A stretch of 64,000 bases of DNA, from assembly GCA_947489325.1 (NCBI GenBank), contig CANLDA010000013.1, positions 47,221 through 111,220 of the forward strand, in the 5' to 3' direction. The first letter of the stretch is position 1. Each line of letters starts with the position of its first letter. This document shows positions 25,494-35,745 of this stretch, in pieces. This DNA comes from an uncultured Paracoccaceae bacterium. GTDB taxonomy: Bacteria; Pseudomonadota; Alphaproteobacteria; Rhodobacterales; Rhodobacteraceae. The notes beneath the pieces were generated by a model. It was not told the DNA's origin. It did no database searches and worked only from the letters and a program-made list of their open reading frames with translations. The position numbers were made by a program, and so were the translations under genes.

Positions 25494-26480
25494 ATGGCAA
25501 AGCAAAAACTGAGTGTTGTTGTCACGCGACGCTTACCAGAGGCGGTTGAGACACGATTGTCAGAACTGTTTGATGTGAAACTAAGCGACAATGATGTCCC
25601 AATGAGCCGTGAAGCCTTGGCCATGGCCATCAAAGAGGCGGATGTATTGGTGCCCACTTTGACCGATACAATTGATGCGGGATTGTTGGCCGGGGCCGGA
25701 GATCGGCTGAAACTGATCGCGAATTACGGGGCCGGCGTGGATCACATTGACGTGGATAGCGCCCGGCAACGCGGCATTCTGGTGTCAAATACGCCCGGTG
25801 TGGTCACCGATGATACCGCCGACATGACCATGGCGCTTATACTTGGCGTGACGCGTCGTTTGCCCGAAGGTCTTGCGAAAATGCAAACTGGCGAATGGGC
25901 AGGTTGGTCACCCACGGCCCTTATGGGCGGACGCATTGGCGGACGCCGCCTTGGTATTCTGGGAATGGGTCGTATTGGTCAAGCTGTGGCGCGCCGCGCA
26001 CGGGCTTTTGGCATGCAGGTACATTACCACAACCGCCGCCGTCTGCGCCCCGAGACCGAAGCCGAATACGAGGCGACCTATTGGGAAAGCCTGGATCAGA
26101 TGGTTGCGCGGATGGATGTCTTGTCCATCAATTGCCCGCATACGCCTTCGACCTTTCATCTGATGAATGCGCGGCGCCTCAAACTGATGAAAAAGGATGC
26201 CGTGGTCATCAATACATCACGTGGTGAGGTGATGGATGAAAACGCCCTGACGCGCGCTTTGAAGGCCGGTGACATCGCAGGCGCTGGTTTGGATGTGTAT
26301 GAGCGTGATCGCGGAACCAACGCAGAGCTGCGCGATCTGCCCAATGTGGTTATGTTGCCGCATATGGGGTCTGCCACTGTCGAGGGGCGGATCGAGATGG
26401 GTGAGAAGGTGTTGCTTAACATCAAGACCTTTGACGATGGGCATCGTCCGCCGGATCTTGTGGTACCGGCAATGTTGTGA
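25494..26480 (+). CDS. D-2-hydroxyacid dehydrogenase (glyoxylate/hydroxypyruvate reductase-like)
   Basis: A 328-residue NAD(P)-dependent enzyme. The start ATG at 25494 has GGAGG nearby (25483-25487). The nucleotide-binding motif is LGILGMGRIGQAVARRA; catalytic Arg lies in INTSRGEVMDENAL, Glu in LDVYERD and His in LPHMGSAT. It belongs to the glycerate/glyoxylate reductase group and would reduce glyoxylate or hydroxypyruvate; exact substrate preference is not readable. It appears monocistronic. A frame open upstream to 25077 lies opposite the SH3 gene and is not coding. Confidence 0.9.
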   Translation: MAKQKLSVVVTRRLPEAVETRLSELFDVKLSDNDVPMSREALAMAIKEADVLVPTLTDTIDAGLLAGAGDRLKLIANYGAGVDHIDVDSARQRGILVSNTPGVVTDDTADMTMALILGVTRRLPEGLAKMQTGEWAGWSPTALMGGRIGGRRLGILGMGRIGQAVARRARAFGMQVHYHNRRRLRPETEAEYEATYWESLDQMVARMDVLSINCPHTPSTFHLMNARRLKLMKKDAVVINTSRGEVMDENALTRALKAGDIAGAGLDVYERDRGTNAELRDLPNVVMLPHMGSATVEGRIEMGEKVLLNIKTFDDGHRPPDLVVPAML

Positions 26481-26573
26481 GCGCGCTGTTGCCAAATAGT
26501 GTGCCTGCGGCACGCTGGATGATTGGCGTTCAGGCCACGCAGGCCTTGGGGGTTTTACCCCCAAACCCCCAGG

Positions 26574-26597
26574 ATATTTTGACCAGGAGAAAACTCG
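26574..26597. repeat. Short dispersed repeat with CCCCAGGATATTTT core
   Basis: CCCCAGGATATTTT followed by GACCAGGAGAAAA; the reverse complement of the core (AAAATATCCTGGGG) recurs after the gene ending at 58795, with the similar neighbour CTTTTTGGTG. Just before it (26548-26575) is a G/C-rich hairpin-like run GGGGGTTTTACCCCC. Confidence 0.5.
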
Positions 26598-26600
26598 GGG

Positions 26601-27194
26601 GTGGGGTGCGTGGCTGATGTCGGGACTGAGATACGTGCCTGTCAACTGTGTGCTGACAGGTTTGCAGCGACTCACACCGCGCATGAGCCGCGCCCTGTGG
26701 TGTGGTTTCGACCCTCTGCACGGATATTGATTGCGGGGCAGGCCCCCGGTGCGCGGGTGCACGAAAGTGGGCGTCCATTTACCGATCCTTCCGGAGATCG
26801 GTTACGGGATTGGATGGGCGTGACGGATGCGCAGTTTTATGATCAAGAACGGGTCGCGATCCTGCCGATGGCCTTTTGCTTTCCCGGCTATAATGCAAAG
26901 GGATCAGATTTACCGCCACCTCCTGTATGTGCCAAAACATGGCGTGCGCGCGCCATGTCGGAATTGCCGGATGTACGCCTGATCTTGTTGGTGGGTGGAT
27001 ATGCGCAAAAGTGGCATCTGGGTGTGAAAACCAATGTGACGCAAACTGTTGAAGGGTGGCGCGACCATCTGCCCAAGGTCTTTCCCTTGCCTCATCCGTC
27101 TTGGCGTAATACCGGGTGGTTGAAGAAAAATCCGTGGTTTGAAACGGATTTACTGCCGCAATTGCGCGGTGCGGTTCAGGATGCTTTGACATGA
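26601..27194 (+). CDS. Uracil-DNA glycosylase family protein with Cys pairs
   Basis: A 197-residue protein of the uracil-DNA glycosylase superfamily. Motif A region is LIAGQAPGARVHESGRPFTD and motif B is PLPHPSWRNTGW. Cys pairs at CQLC near the N-terminus and in FCFPGYNAKG...VCAKTW could bind an iron-sulphur cluster as in family 4/5 enzymes. It would remove uracil or related bases from DNA, though the divergent motifs leave the substrate open. The start may be GTG at 26601 or 26610. It overlaps the next gene by ATGA. Confidence 0.75.
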   Translation: MGCVADVGTEIRACQLCADRFAATHTAHEPRPVVWFRPSARILIAGQAPGARVHESGRPFTDPSGDRLRDWMGVTDAQFYDQERVAILPMAFCFPGYNAKGSDLPPPPVCAKTWRARAMSELPDVRLILLVGGYAQKWHLGVKTNVTQTVEGWRDHLPKVFPLPHPSWRNTGWLKKNPWFETDLLPQLRGAVQDALT

Positions 27195-27979
27195 CATCGA
27201 CTCCTTTGGATGTTGCCCACGCCGCAATGGAAGTCGCGTCGAGTGATGATGCCGCGCGGTTGCAATTTTTTGAACGGCTGGCGGATGCAGAGTTGTTTTT
27301 ACTGCTCACCCAAGAGGTGCAGGGAGAGGTGATTTCGCCCGAGGTGTTTAATCTGTCTGATGCCTCTTTTGTGTTGGTTTTCGATACCGAGGCGCGACTG
27401 GCGGAATTTGTGGGTAAGCCAGCCCCTTATGCTGCTCTGTCCGGGCGGGTTATTGCACAGATGCTGGCAGGGCAGGGCCTTGGACTTGGTGTGAATCTGG
27501 AAGTTGCGCCCTCGTCGATTCTGATACCCGCCGATGCGGTGGCATGGCTGGTTGAAACGTTGGATCATGCCCCCGATGAAGTGGAGGCGCGTGCCGAGGA
27601 GTTTTTGCCGCCTGCTGGGTTGCCTGAGGTGTTGGTGAGTGCGCTGGATGCCAAGCTGTCAACTGCGGCAGGGTTGGCGCGTTGGGCTTATCTTGTTGGT
27701 GTGCGCTATGACGGTGGCGCGCAGTCGCATTTGTTGGGATTTGTGGACGCCATTCCCGAAGCTGAGGGCGCTTTGGCCAAGGCTGTATCGGAGGCGTTGA
27801 CCTTTTCCGGGATAGAGGCCGGGGCGTTGGATGTGGGCTTTTTTGTCAGTTCTGATAGTGCCACGGCGCAGTTGGCCAAGGTCGGCTTGCGTTTTGATTT
27901 GCCCCAGATTGATCGGCCAGAGGCACGCCCAATTGCTGCGCCGGGCAGTGATCCTGACAGGCCCCCCAAGTTACGTTAA
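27191..27979 (+). CDS. SseB-family protein
   Basis: A 262-residue protein whose first 120 residues (LQFFERLADAELFLLLTQEV, VFDTEARLAEFVGKPAPYAA) match the SseB N-terminal domain found in many bacteria without type III secretion; the second half (ALAKAVSEALTFSGIEAGAL) resembles the SseB C-terminal domain. No signal peptide. The role of stand-alone SseB proteins is not established. The start overlaps the glycosylase stop, so the two are translationally coupled. Confidence 0.75.
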   Translation: MTSTPLDVAHAAMEVASSDDAARLQFFERLADAELFLLLTQEVQGEVISPEVFNLSDASFVLVFDTEARLAEFVGKPAPYAALSGRVIAQMLAGQGLGLGVNLEVAPSSILIPADAVAWLVETLDHAPDEVEARAEEFLPPAGLPEVLVSALDAKLSTAAGLARWAYLVGVRYDGGAQSHLLGFVDAIPEAEGALAKAVSEALTFSGIEAGALDVGFFVSSDSATAQLAKVGLRFDLPQIDRPEARPIAAPGSDPDRPPKLR

Positions 27980-27986
27980 GTGCACG

Positions 27987-28916
27987 TTAGTATCCTGCGT
28001 TCCGATCAACAAGGTTGAGGAACGGTTCCCCGTGTTCGCCGCGTCTAATGTTTTCTGCGATCACATCACAGGCTGTTTTGGGGCGGGTTTCCGCCGCGAT
28101 ATGTGGGGTGACTGTGACATTGGGGTGTGCCCAATAAGGATGATCTTTGGGCAAAGGTTCAATGCGGAATACGTCCAGTGTGGCGTGGGCCACGTGTCCT
28201 TGATTGAGGGCATCAAGCAATGCCTGATCATCAATCAAAGGGCCGCGCCCGGGGTTAATGATCCGCGCGCCTTTTGGAAGAGCCGCAAGGGTTTGAGCGT
28301 TCAGCGTGTTTTCTGTGGCAGGGGTGTCCGGCAGCAAGAGAATAACGATCTGGGCGGTTGAAAGCGCTTGCTTCAGACCTTCTTGACCATGCAGGCAGTG
28401 GATGTTCTCGATTGCTTTTTCTGACCGGCTCCAACCGGTGACAGGAAAGCCAAGCGCGTGGAGGGCCTGAGCGCAAGCTTGCCCCAATGCGCCAAGGCCA
28501 AGGATTGTCACAGGTCGACTTTGGGCAAGTGGTGGGACAAGAGGGGCCCATTCGCCATTTTGCATTGCAAGACAGCGGTCCAATTCAAGATGATATCGCA
28601 ATGTGTGCCCCACAACCCATTCAACCATGCCCGCAGTTAGGCCGGGATCAACCATGCGGCACAAAGGCATTGTTAGTGTGTCGTTACCGACGATTGCTTC
28701 GACACCGGCCCACAGGCTAAGGACAGCTTTGCAGCGGGTGTGGTGGGTGAAATCCTGAAGGTCGGAGTTGGGCGCATAGACCACGTAATCCACGGTATCT
28801 GGCGCGTGATCCTGACGCAGGTCAACCGAGAGATCTGCGTCTTTGAATGCCTTTTGCAAGAGAGGTTGATAAGTTGCCCAGCGTTCGGAAAGGGCGGCAA
28901 ACTGCACGTTAATCAT
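27987..28916 (-). CDS. GhrA-type glyoxylate/hydroxypyruvate reductase
   Basis: A 309-residue D-2-hydroxyacid dehydrogenase of the GhrA subgroup. The start ATG at 28916 gives the expected N-terminus (MINVQFAALSERW); the frame to 29075 runs through an intergenic hairpin. NAD(P) motif VTILGLGALGQACAQAL, catalytic Arg in INPGRGPLIDDQAL, Glu in LDVFRIEPLP and His in VTPHIAAETRP with Trp in HPYWAHP are typical of GhrA. The second 2-hydroxyacid dehydrogenase of the window (25494) is of a different subgroup. It is convergent with the SseB gene. Confidence 0.88.
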   Translation of the reverse strand: MINVQFAALSERWATYQPLLQKAFKDADLSVDLRQDHAPDTVDYVVYAPNSDLQDFTHHTRCKAVLSLWAGVEAIVGNDTLTMPLCRMVDPGLTAGMVEWVVGHTLRYHLELDRCLAMQNGEWAPLVPPLAQSRPVTILGLGALGQACAQALHALGFPVTGWSRSEKAIENIHCLHGQEGLKQALSTAQIVILLLPDTPATENTLNAQTLAALPKGARIINPGRGPLIDDQALLDALNQGHVAHATLDVFRIEPLPKDHPYWAHPNVTVTPHIAAETRPKTACDVIAENIRRGEHGEPFLNLVDRNAGY

Positions 28917-29013
28917 AGAGATGGTCCTGTTTTGGCGTGTTGAAGTCAGGCCACAAAAAGGATTTTGACGCAAGGGGGAGGTGCAGCGAGGCGTGAAATT
29001 CCTTTCCTGTTCA

Positions 29014-29066
29014 CTCATCGCTCCGTGTCCGTCGCTCTTCGTTTGTCGCATCGACATCGCGATGAG
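29014..29066. repeat. Inverted repeat CTCATCGC in the ghrA-rodA gap
   Basis: 8-bp arms CTCATCGC (29014-29021) and GCGATGAG (29059-29066). The left part (CTCATCG, then CGCTCTTCG) recalls the dispersed repeat at 34847 in diverged form. The rest of the gap 28917-29096 shows no gene. Confidence 0.35.
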
Positions 29067-29096
29067 GGACCGCAAGGGACCGACAGAGCGCCTCTC

Positions 29097-30236
29097 TTAT
29101 CTGGGGCGATGCACATGGGCGCTTTGAATCAGGCCAAAGGCAATCATCAGGACCAACATTGCCGACCCTCCATAGCTGACCAGCGGCAAAGGCACGCCCA
29201 CCACAGGTGCCATGCCCATGACCATCGACATGTTGACCGAGAAGAACAAAAAGAATGTGGCAGAGATGCCAAGGATCAACAGGGCCGAAAACCTGTCGCG
29301 GTTGGCCATGGCTGCTGCGATACAGAAAAGGAGGATCAGTGCGTAGAGACCCAAAAGAAACGCGCCGCCCAGAAACCCAAATTCCTCGGCCAGCGTGGTG
29401 AAAATGAAATCAGTATGCTTTTCTGGTAAGAAATTCAGCCGACTTTGCGTGCCTTGCATAAACCCGCGTCCTGTCCAACCACCAGACCCCAGAGCGATTT
29501 TGGACTGGGTGATGTGATAGCCTGCGCCGAGTGGGTCGGAAGAAGGATCAAGAAAGGTGTCAATGCGTCGATATTGATAGTCTTTAAGCAACTGCCATGC
29601 GGTGCCGCGTGATTGGAACACCGCCACAACCAGCCCCCCAACCGCGCCAATCACAGCCGTGAAATAGGCCCAATGAACGCTGGCCATGAACATCACCATG
29701 GCGCCCCCGGTGATCAACAGGATCGAAGTGCCAAGATCAGGTTGGCGCAGGACAAGGGCGGTGGGCAAAAGGATCAGGAATGCGGGGATGATCACCCACA
29801 AGGGCCGCGATGTTTTATGCATTGGCAGCCAGTCATAATAGGCGGCCAAAATCATCACGAGAGTTATTTTCATTAACTCAGACGGTTGCAGGCGCATGAA
29901 ACCCAGGTCAATCCAGCGCTGTGCGCCCATACCAACGCTGCCCATCACTTCGACCAATACAAGCAACACAAGCGACACGCTATAGGCCACCACCGATATG
30001 TTGCGCCAGAACCAGATCGGCACCATGGCCACAATCACCATCAGGACAAGCCCCATGGCAAAACGTTTCATCTGGGGCTCTGCCCATGGGGAAAACGACC
30101 CCCCGGCCACCGAATACAGCATCAGAAACCCGGCACCAGATACAGCGATCAGCAACATGACCAGTGCCCAGTTTAGAAAGAGAATTTTACGAAATCCGCT
30201 GGGTGCGGTTTTGACGGTATACTCTAGATAACTCAT
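29097..30236 (-). CDS. rodA: RodA, SEDS peptidoglycan polymerase of the elongasome
   Basis: A 379-residue polytopic protein with about ten hydrophobic segments, of the SEDS family. Visible family segments: WIDLGFMRLQPSELMKI, LRQPDLGTSILLI, the large loop with GWTGRGFMQGTQSRLNFLPEKHTDFIFT and the C-terminal VGVPLPLVSYGGSAML. RodA polymerises lateral-wall glycan strands together with PBP2, encoded just upstream with a 4-bp overlap (30233-30236). It is the last gene of the mreBCD-mrdA-rodA run. Confidence 0.96.
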   Translation of the reverse strand: MSYLEYTVKTAPSGFRKILFLNWALVMLLIAVSGAGFLMLYSVAGGSFSPWAEPQMKRFAMGLVLMVIVAMVPIWFWRNISVVAYSVSLVLLVLVEVMGSVGMGAQRWIDLGFMRLQPSELMKITLVMILAAYYDWLPMHKTSRPLWVIIPAFLILLPTALVLRQPDLGTSILLITGGAMVMFMASVHWAYFTAVIGAVGGLVVAVFQSRGTAWQLLKDYQYRRIDTFLDPSSDPLGAGYHITQSKIALGSGGWTGRGFMQGTQSRLNFLPEKHTDFIFTTLAEEFGFLGGAFLLGLYALILLFCIAAAMANRDRFSALLILGISATFFLFFSVNMSMVMGMAPVVGVPLPLVSYGGSAMLVLMIAFGLIQSAHVHRPR

Positions 30237-32176
30237 GCACGGCCCTCGCGGATGCCATTCCGATCAGGCATGATGCGGCGAATGCGGTCTTGTTGTTCTT
30301 TGATGTGGGCGCGATCTTTGTTGGGATAAGCCGACAGGGGGGGCATGCCGCCATAAAGGGCTTGCAATGTGATGTCGCGCCCTATTGGGGCTGCTGCTGT
30401 GGAGCCACCACCACCATGTTCCACAACCACGGCCACGGCCACGCGCGGATTGCCATAGGGGGCGAAATTCACAAATAAGGCATGGTCGCGTCGCTCCCAG
30501 GGAAGGTCTTTGTTGCGAAATACGCCTGCGCGTCGTTCGGCCGCAGAGATATTGCGCACCTGACTGGTGCCGGTCTTGCCGGCCATGCGATAGCCATCTT
30601 CGATCACGCGGCTTCGATATGCCGTACCGCGACGGTTGTTGGACACTGCGTACATTGCTTGTTGTACCTGCCGCAGGTGATTTAGGTTGATATCAACCGG
30701 GGGAATGGCCTCAGCTGCATTTTCTGCACCATTGATGGATTTGATTAGGCGCGGCGTCACGGCCTTTCCGCTGGCGATGCGCGCAGTCATCAACGCCAAT
30801 TGCATGGGGGAAGCCAACACAAAACCCTGCCCGATGGATGCGTTCACCGTGTCACCAACCACCCAGTCAGCCCCGCGTACCTGCTGTTTCCAGTCCTTGG
30901 TGGGGGTCAGGCCTTGCGCCACGGCGGACATCGGCAGATCATGACGAATGCCAAGACCCAGACGATTGGCCATCGAGGTGATTTTGTCGATCCCTACTTG
31001 CCGCGCCAGATCATAGAAATAGACATCACAGCTTTCACGCAACGCTTTGTTGAGATCCATGTGTCCATGGCCTGCGCGTTTCCAGCAGTGAAACCGGCGA
31101 TTGGATACCTCAAGATGACCGGGGCACCATACAGTGTCATTGGCATCCACAACGCCGACTTCCAAAGCGGCCAACGCTGTGACCATTTTAAAGGTCGACC
31201 CCGGAGGATAGGTACCCTGAACGGTTTTGTTGGCCAGTGGGCGGTATTTGTTGCCGGTCAGTTCCTTGTAATCAGCGACGGAAATGCCGCGTACAAACAG
31301 GTTGGGATCATAACTGGGAGAAGAACAGATCGACAAAATATCGCCATTTTGACAGTCGATCACCACAGCCGCAGCGCTTTCGTCACCCAGACGCGCTTGC
31401 GTATAGGCTTGAAGTTGATGGTCAATGGTCAGTTGCAGGTCGGCCCCTTGCTGACCCTCGCGGCGATCAAGCTCTCTCATCACGCGGCCAAGGGCGTTGA
31501 CCTCAACGCGTTTTGCCCCTGCTTTGCCCCGCAAGAATTCCTCGCGTTTGGCCTCAAGGCCAACCTTGCCGATTTGAAAGCGCGGGATACGCAGCAACTG
31601 GTCGGGGTCTTCTATGCGCGAGAGATCATAGTCAGATACTGGGCCGACATAGCCGATTACATGGGCAAAATCCTCGCTCATGGGGTAGCGGCGCGACAAG
31701 CCAACCTCGGGGGTGACGCCGGGCAGGGCTGGGGCATTGACCGCGACGCGGCTGACTTCTTCCCAAGAGACCCGATCAGCGATTGTAATGGGCAAAAATG
31801 GTGGCGATCGACGCATTTCCGTCATGGCGCGGTTCAGGGAGGTATCATCCAGTTCGATCAATTCCGACAGCCGTGCAATGAGAGTATCCACATCACCCGC
31901 ATCCTCGCGCACGATGGTGATGCGATAACTGGGTTCGTTTTCTGCAATCAACACACCATTGCGGTCAAATATTTCGCCACGCGCAGGTGGAATCAGGCGG
32001 ATATTGATGCGGTTTTCTTCGGCCAACAGTCGAAATTGCTCTGCTTGGTTCACCTGAAGGTGGCGCATCCGTAAGCCTAACAATCCGATAAATCCCAATT
32101 GCGCGCTGCCCATCAACAGGCTGCGGCGGCTGATGCGGCCATGGCTTTCGATGCTTTCGGTGGGGGTGCGTCTCAT
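30233..32176 (-). CDS. mrdA: PBP2, D,D-transpeptidase of the elongasome
   Basis: A 647-residue class B penicillin-binding protein with an N-terminal membrane anchor (about 20-36). The pedestal domain follows (ARGEIFDRNGVLIAENEPSY) and the transpeptidase domain has the active-site Ser327-Thr-Phe-Lys330 in PPGSTFKM and KTGTSQV. It crosslinks side-wall peptidoglycan as partner of RodA. Its ends overlap by 4 bp both rodA and mreD, giving tight coupling of the run. Length is normal for the family. Confidence 0.96.
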   Translation of the reverse strand: MRRTPTESIESHGRISRRSLLMGSAQLGFIGLLGLRMRHLQVNQAEQFRLLAEENRINIRLIPPARGEIFDRNGVLIAENEPSYRITIVREDAGDVDTLIARLSELIELDDTSLNRAMTEMRRSPPFLPITIADRVSWEEVSRVAVNAPALPGVTPEVGLSRRYPMSEDFAHVIGYVGPVSDYDLSRIEDPDQLLRIPRFQIGKVGLEAKREEFLRGKAGAKRVEVNALGRVMRELDRREGQQGADLQLTIDHQLQAYTQARLGDESAAAVVIDCQNGDILSICSSPSYDPNLFVRGISVADYKELTGNKYRPLANKTVQGTYPPGSTFKMVTALAALEVGVVDANDTVWCPGHLEVSNRRFHCWKRAGHGHMDLNKALRESCDVYFYDLARQVGIDKITSMANRLGLGIRHDLPMSAVAQGLTPTKDWKQQVRGADWVVGDTVNASIGQGFVLASPMQLALMTARIASGKAVTPRLIKSINGAENAAEAIPPVDINLNHLRQVQQAMYAVSNNRRGTAYRSRVIEDGYRMAGKTGTSQVRNISAAERRAGVFRNKDLPWERRDHALFVNFAPYGNPRVAVAVVVEHGGGGSTAAAPIGRDITLQALYGGMPPLSAYPNKDRAHIKEQQDRIRRIMPDRNGIREGRA

Positions 32177-32724
32177 GTGTTTGCCCCCAGGCGATCCAGA
32201 TCATGAGGAGAGGATTTGCGCAGTCCCAAAAAGGCCCAAGCGACCAGAACCACAATGGGATACGATAGCATGCTCATGATCAATTGGATCAGGGTAAGTC
32301 CAAGCGACGCCTGATCGACCAAAAAAATTGAGAGCACCACCCTGTTGCCTATCCCCAATGCAAGGATGGCAATCGCAGCTGTTACCCATTCCAGCGCAAA
32401 CGGCATGTCACGCAGCGCGTGGGCACGACGGCGCAACCCTTCACAGGTCACTACGGTAAGGGCTGCAAATAGGCCAGGTGGTCGCAATAAAAGGAAATCT
32501 GCAAGTAACATGACCCCGGCAATAATCGGCAGGGGCGCAGACTGCGGGCGTCGTAATGTCCAAAGGATCACGACAACAACAAGCAAATCCGGGCCTGCCC
32601 AGCGGCGCGGCACAGTTTCCAAGGGCAAGATTTGCAGGTAAATGAGCATCAGGCACAGCCCGGCGAAGACGCTGCGTAACAGCCAGATATGTGTCGCTGA
32701 CCTTTCAGCCATCGGTTGACTCAA
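32173..32724 (-). CDS. mreD: MreD, rod-shape determining membrane protein
   Basis: A 183-residue membrane protein with five to six hydrophobic segments (LRSVFAGLCLMLIYLQILPL, DLLVVVVILWTLRRP and others). The sequence is weakly conserved in this family, so the call rests on topology, size and position between mreC and mrdA. The start may be at 32724 or at an inner ATG at 32712; either overlaps the end of mreC. It links MreC to the peptidoglycan synthases at the inner membrane. Confidence 0.88.
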   Translation of the reverse strand: MSQPMAERSATHIWLLRSVFAGLCLMLIYLQILPLETVPRRWAGPDLLVVVVILWTLRRPQSAPLPIIAGVMLLADFLLLRPPGLFAALTVVTCEGLRRRAHALRDMPFALEWVTAAIAILALGIGNRVVLSIFLVDQASLGLTLIQLIMSMLSYPIVVLVAWAFLGLRKSSPHDLDRLGANT

Positions 32725-33598
32725 GCGTGGGGGCGGGGCCGTCCGGGCTGATCAACTCGCCAGGCTCGGTGATGGCTTGGTGACCGTGATCTCGCAGCAC
32801 GCGCAGAAATTCCAGGCGCTCATAATCCGCAGCCAAGCGTACGCGCAAGCGCCCGCCGGGATCACGCGCGATCTGACCAATCAACAGGCCACTTGGAAAC
32901 ACGCCGCCATCCCCGGAACTGACCACACGGTCACCCGGGCGTACCTGATCGGGATTTTCCAGAAAATCAATGGGGGGCGCCATAGAGTTGTCCCCGCTCA
33001 CAAGCGCGGTTTGACCAGAGGGTTGAATGGTTGCGGGGATGTGGCTGGTGGCGTCGGTCAACAAGATCACGCGGCTGGTGTTGGCCCCAACACCGGAAAT
33101 GCGTCCGACAAGTCCAATACCATCCATAGCGGCCCAACCATCCACAATGCCGTCGCGTGCACCAATGTTCAAAAGCACCGATTGACGAAACGGTGATCCA
33201 CTGTCTGCCAATACAACGCCAGTGACATAGGTCAGTTTGGGATCAAGCCGCACATTGTTGAGATCGAGCAGACGCGCGTTTTCTTGTTCGAGTTGAAGTG
33301 CGGCCTCTTTCCAAGCTTTCATCTGTTGCAGTTCGCGTCGAAGTTCTTGGTTTTGTTGGGCAATGCGTTGATAGCTGCGCAAATCGCGGATCAGATTGAT
33401 TGTGCCCGTGACGGGGGCCATGGCCCAGTCAAAGCTGGGAACCACCTTATCCGCGACTTGTGCGCGAAACCGTTCAACCCGCGGACTGTCGATGCGCCAG
33501 ACAAGAAAGATTGCCAAGAGGCAAAGAACCAGAATCGTCAGCATCAGCCGCTTGAGCGGTCCAACATAATCTTCGCCTTGTGATCCGTCGCGGGCCAC
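32705..33598 (-). CDS. mreC: MreC, rod-shape determining protein
   Basis: A 297-residue protein with one N-terminal membrane helix (LKRLMLTILVLCLLAIFLVW, about 13-33), a periplasmic coiled coil (YQRIAQQNQELRRELQQMKA) and the beta-rich MreC domain (VTGVVLADSGSPFRQSVLLN, GLVGRISGVGANTSRVILLT, GDRVVSSGDGGVFPSGLLIG). It scaffolds and activates PBP2/RodA. It is 73 bp downstream of mreB and overlaps mreD. Confidence 0.95.
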   Translation of the reverse strand: MARDGSQGEDYVGPLKRLMLTILVLCLLAIFLVWRIDSPRVERFRAQVADKVVPSFDWAMAPVTGTINLIRDLRSYQRIAQQNQELRRELQQMKAWKEAALQLEQENARLLDLNNVRLDPKLTYVTGVVLADSGSPFRQSVLLNIGARDGIVDGWAAMDGIGLVGRISGVGANTSRVILLTDATSHIPATIQPSGQTALVSGDNSMAPPIDFLENPDQVRPGDRVVSSGDGGVFPSGLLIGQIARDPGGRLRVRLAADYERLEFLRVLRDHGHQAITEPGELISPDGPAPTLESTDG

Positions 33599-33671
33599 GG
33601 CTTCTCCTGTTCAGATCATGGTGTTCGTTTTGCGCGTACAGCCTAACATGAAAGGCCATTCGCGCGAACCC

Positions 33672-34736
<1,065 letters not shown>

Positions 34737-34846
34737 TCAAAGGCCCGCGACTCTTTTGAGTGCGGACCACGCTTCTTATAGGTTGCACACGGACGTTGTG
34801 AAAGGGGTGTGACGCATACAATCAGCGTTATTCCGCCACGCAAGGC

Positions 34847-34952
34847 CCGCTCATCAGTCCCTATGGGTCCTTCTTCGCTCTCCGATGCACGCCAAGGCTT
34901 GCGTTCGGGTGGTAAGACAAGCGAAGAAGGACCCATAGGGACTGATGAGCGG
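34847..34952. repeat. 33-bp perfect inverted repeat upstream of rlmJ
   Basis: Arms 34847-34879 and 34920-34952 are exact reverse complements over 33 bp (left arm begins CCGCTCATCAGTCCCTATGG), with a 40-base loop. As RNA it would form a very stable hairpin ending 8 bases before the rlmJ start codon. A near-identical single arm is at 16781-16812, so this looks like a paired copy of a dispersed palindromic element rather than a plain terminator. Confidence 0.9.
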
Positions 34953-34960
34953 TGGAAGAA

Positions 34961-35743
34961 ATGCTGAGTTACCAACATATTTATCACGCGGGTAATTTGG
35001 CGGATGTGCAAAAGCATGCACTGTTGTGCACCATGCTTGATTACATGACACAAAAACCCAAACCGCTGACCTATTTGGAAACTCATGCAGGTCGGGGACT
35101 GTATCATCTCACCTCCGAAGAGGCCCTCAAGACTGGTGAAGCCAAGGCTGGTATTGGCGTTGCCGAAGACTGGTTCGCCCCAGAGCATCCTTTTCGGCGC
35201 GCATTGGATGGCGTGCGTGTGACGCATGGTGCCGATACCTATGGCGGATCACCTGCTTTGGCCGAACAACTATTGCGTCAAACCGATAAGATACATTTGG
35301 CGGAACTTCATCCGCGCGAACATGACGCGCTGACAGGTGCCATGTGCATGACACAGGCACGGTGTTTGCAGCAGGACGGATTTGAAATGGCTATGGCGGT
35401 TTGCCCACCAGAGCCACGCCGAGGCCTTATGTTGATTGATCCATCATACGAGATCAAAACTGACTATGAACGCATTCCCGACATCATCGCAAAATTGCAC
35501 CGCAAGTGGAACGTTGGGGTGATTGCGTTGTGGTATCCCATTCTGACGGACGGCAGCCACAAAGACATGATCGCAGCACTTAAGGCGCAAAACCTGCCAA
35601 AGGTGCTGCACCACGAGATGCGATTTCCACCCGCGCGCAAATCGCATCGCATGATTGGGTCAGGCATGTTCATCCTGAATGCGCCTTTCGGTCTTGCACA
35701 AGAAGCTGCGCGGCTGGATCTGCTGTTTGCAAAACACAGCTGA
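34961..35743 (+). CDS. rlmJ: RlmJ, 23S rRNA (adenine(2030)-N6)-methyltransferase
   Basis: A 260-residue SAM-dependent rRNA methyltransferase. The ATG at 34961 gives the family N-terminus MLSYQHIYHAGNLADVQKHA; a GTG at 34952 in frame would add three residues. The catalytic DPPY-type motif reads LMLIDPSYEIK, with the target-recognition region PARKSHRMIGSGMFILNAPF near the end. It modifies A2030 (E. coli numbering) of 23S rRNA. The long inverted repeat ends 8 bases before the start, which may affect its translation. Confidence 0.93.
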   Translation: MLSYQHIYHAGNLADVQKHALLCTMLDYMTQKPKPLTYLETHAGRGLYHLTSEEALKTGEAKAGIGVAEDWFAPEHPFRRALDGVRVTHGADTYGGSPALAEQLLRQTDKIHLAELHPREHDALTGAMCMTQARCLQQDGFEMAMAVCPPEPRRGLMLIDPSYEIKTDYERIPDIIAKLHRKWNVGVIALWYPILTDGSHKDMIAALKAQNLPKVLHHEMRFPPARKSHRMIGSGMFILNAPFGLAQEAARLDLLFAKHS

Positions 35744-35745
35744 CC

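Noticed and set aside
29014..29066. Third full copy of the 34847 inverted repeat
   Set aside because: Only scattered blocks such as CTCATCG and CTCTTCG agree; the arms are 8 bp and the similarity is too weak.
30800..32074. 424-codon plus-strand frame
   Set aside because: It is antisense to mrdA, which has complete PBP2 motifs; the frame has no family features.
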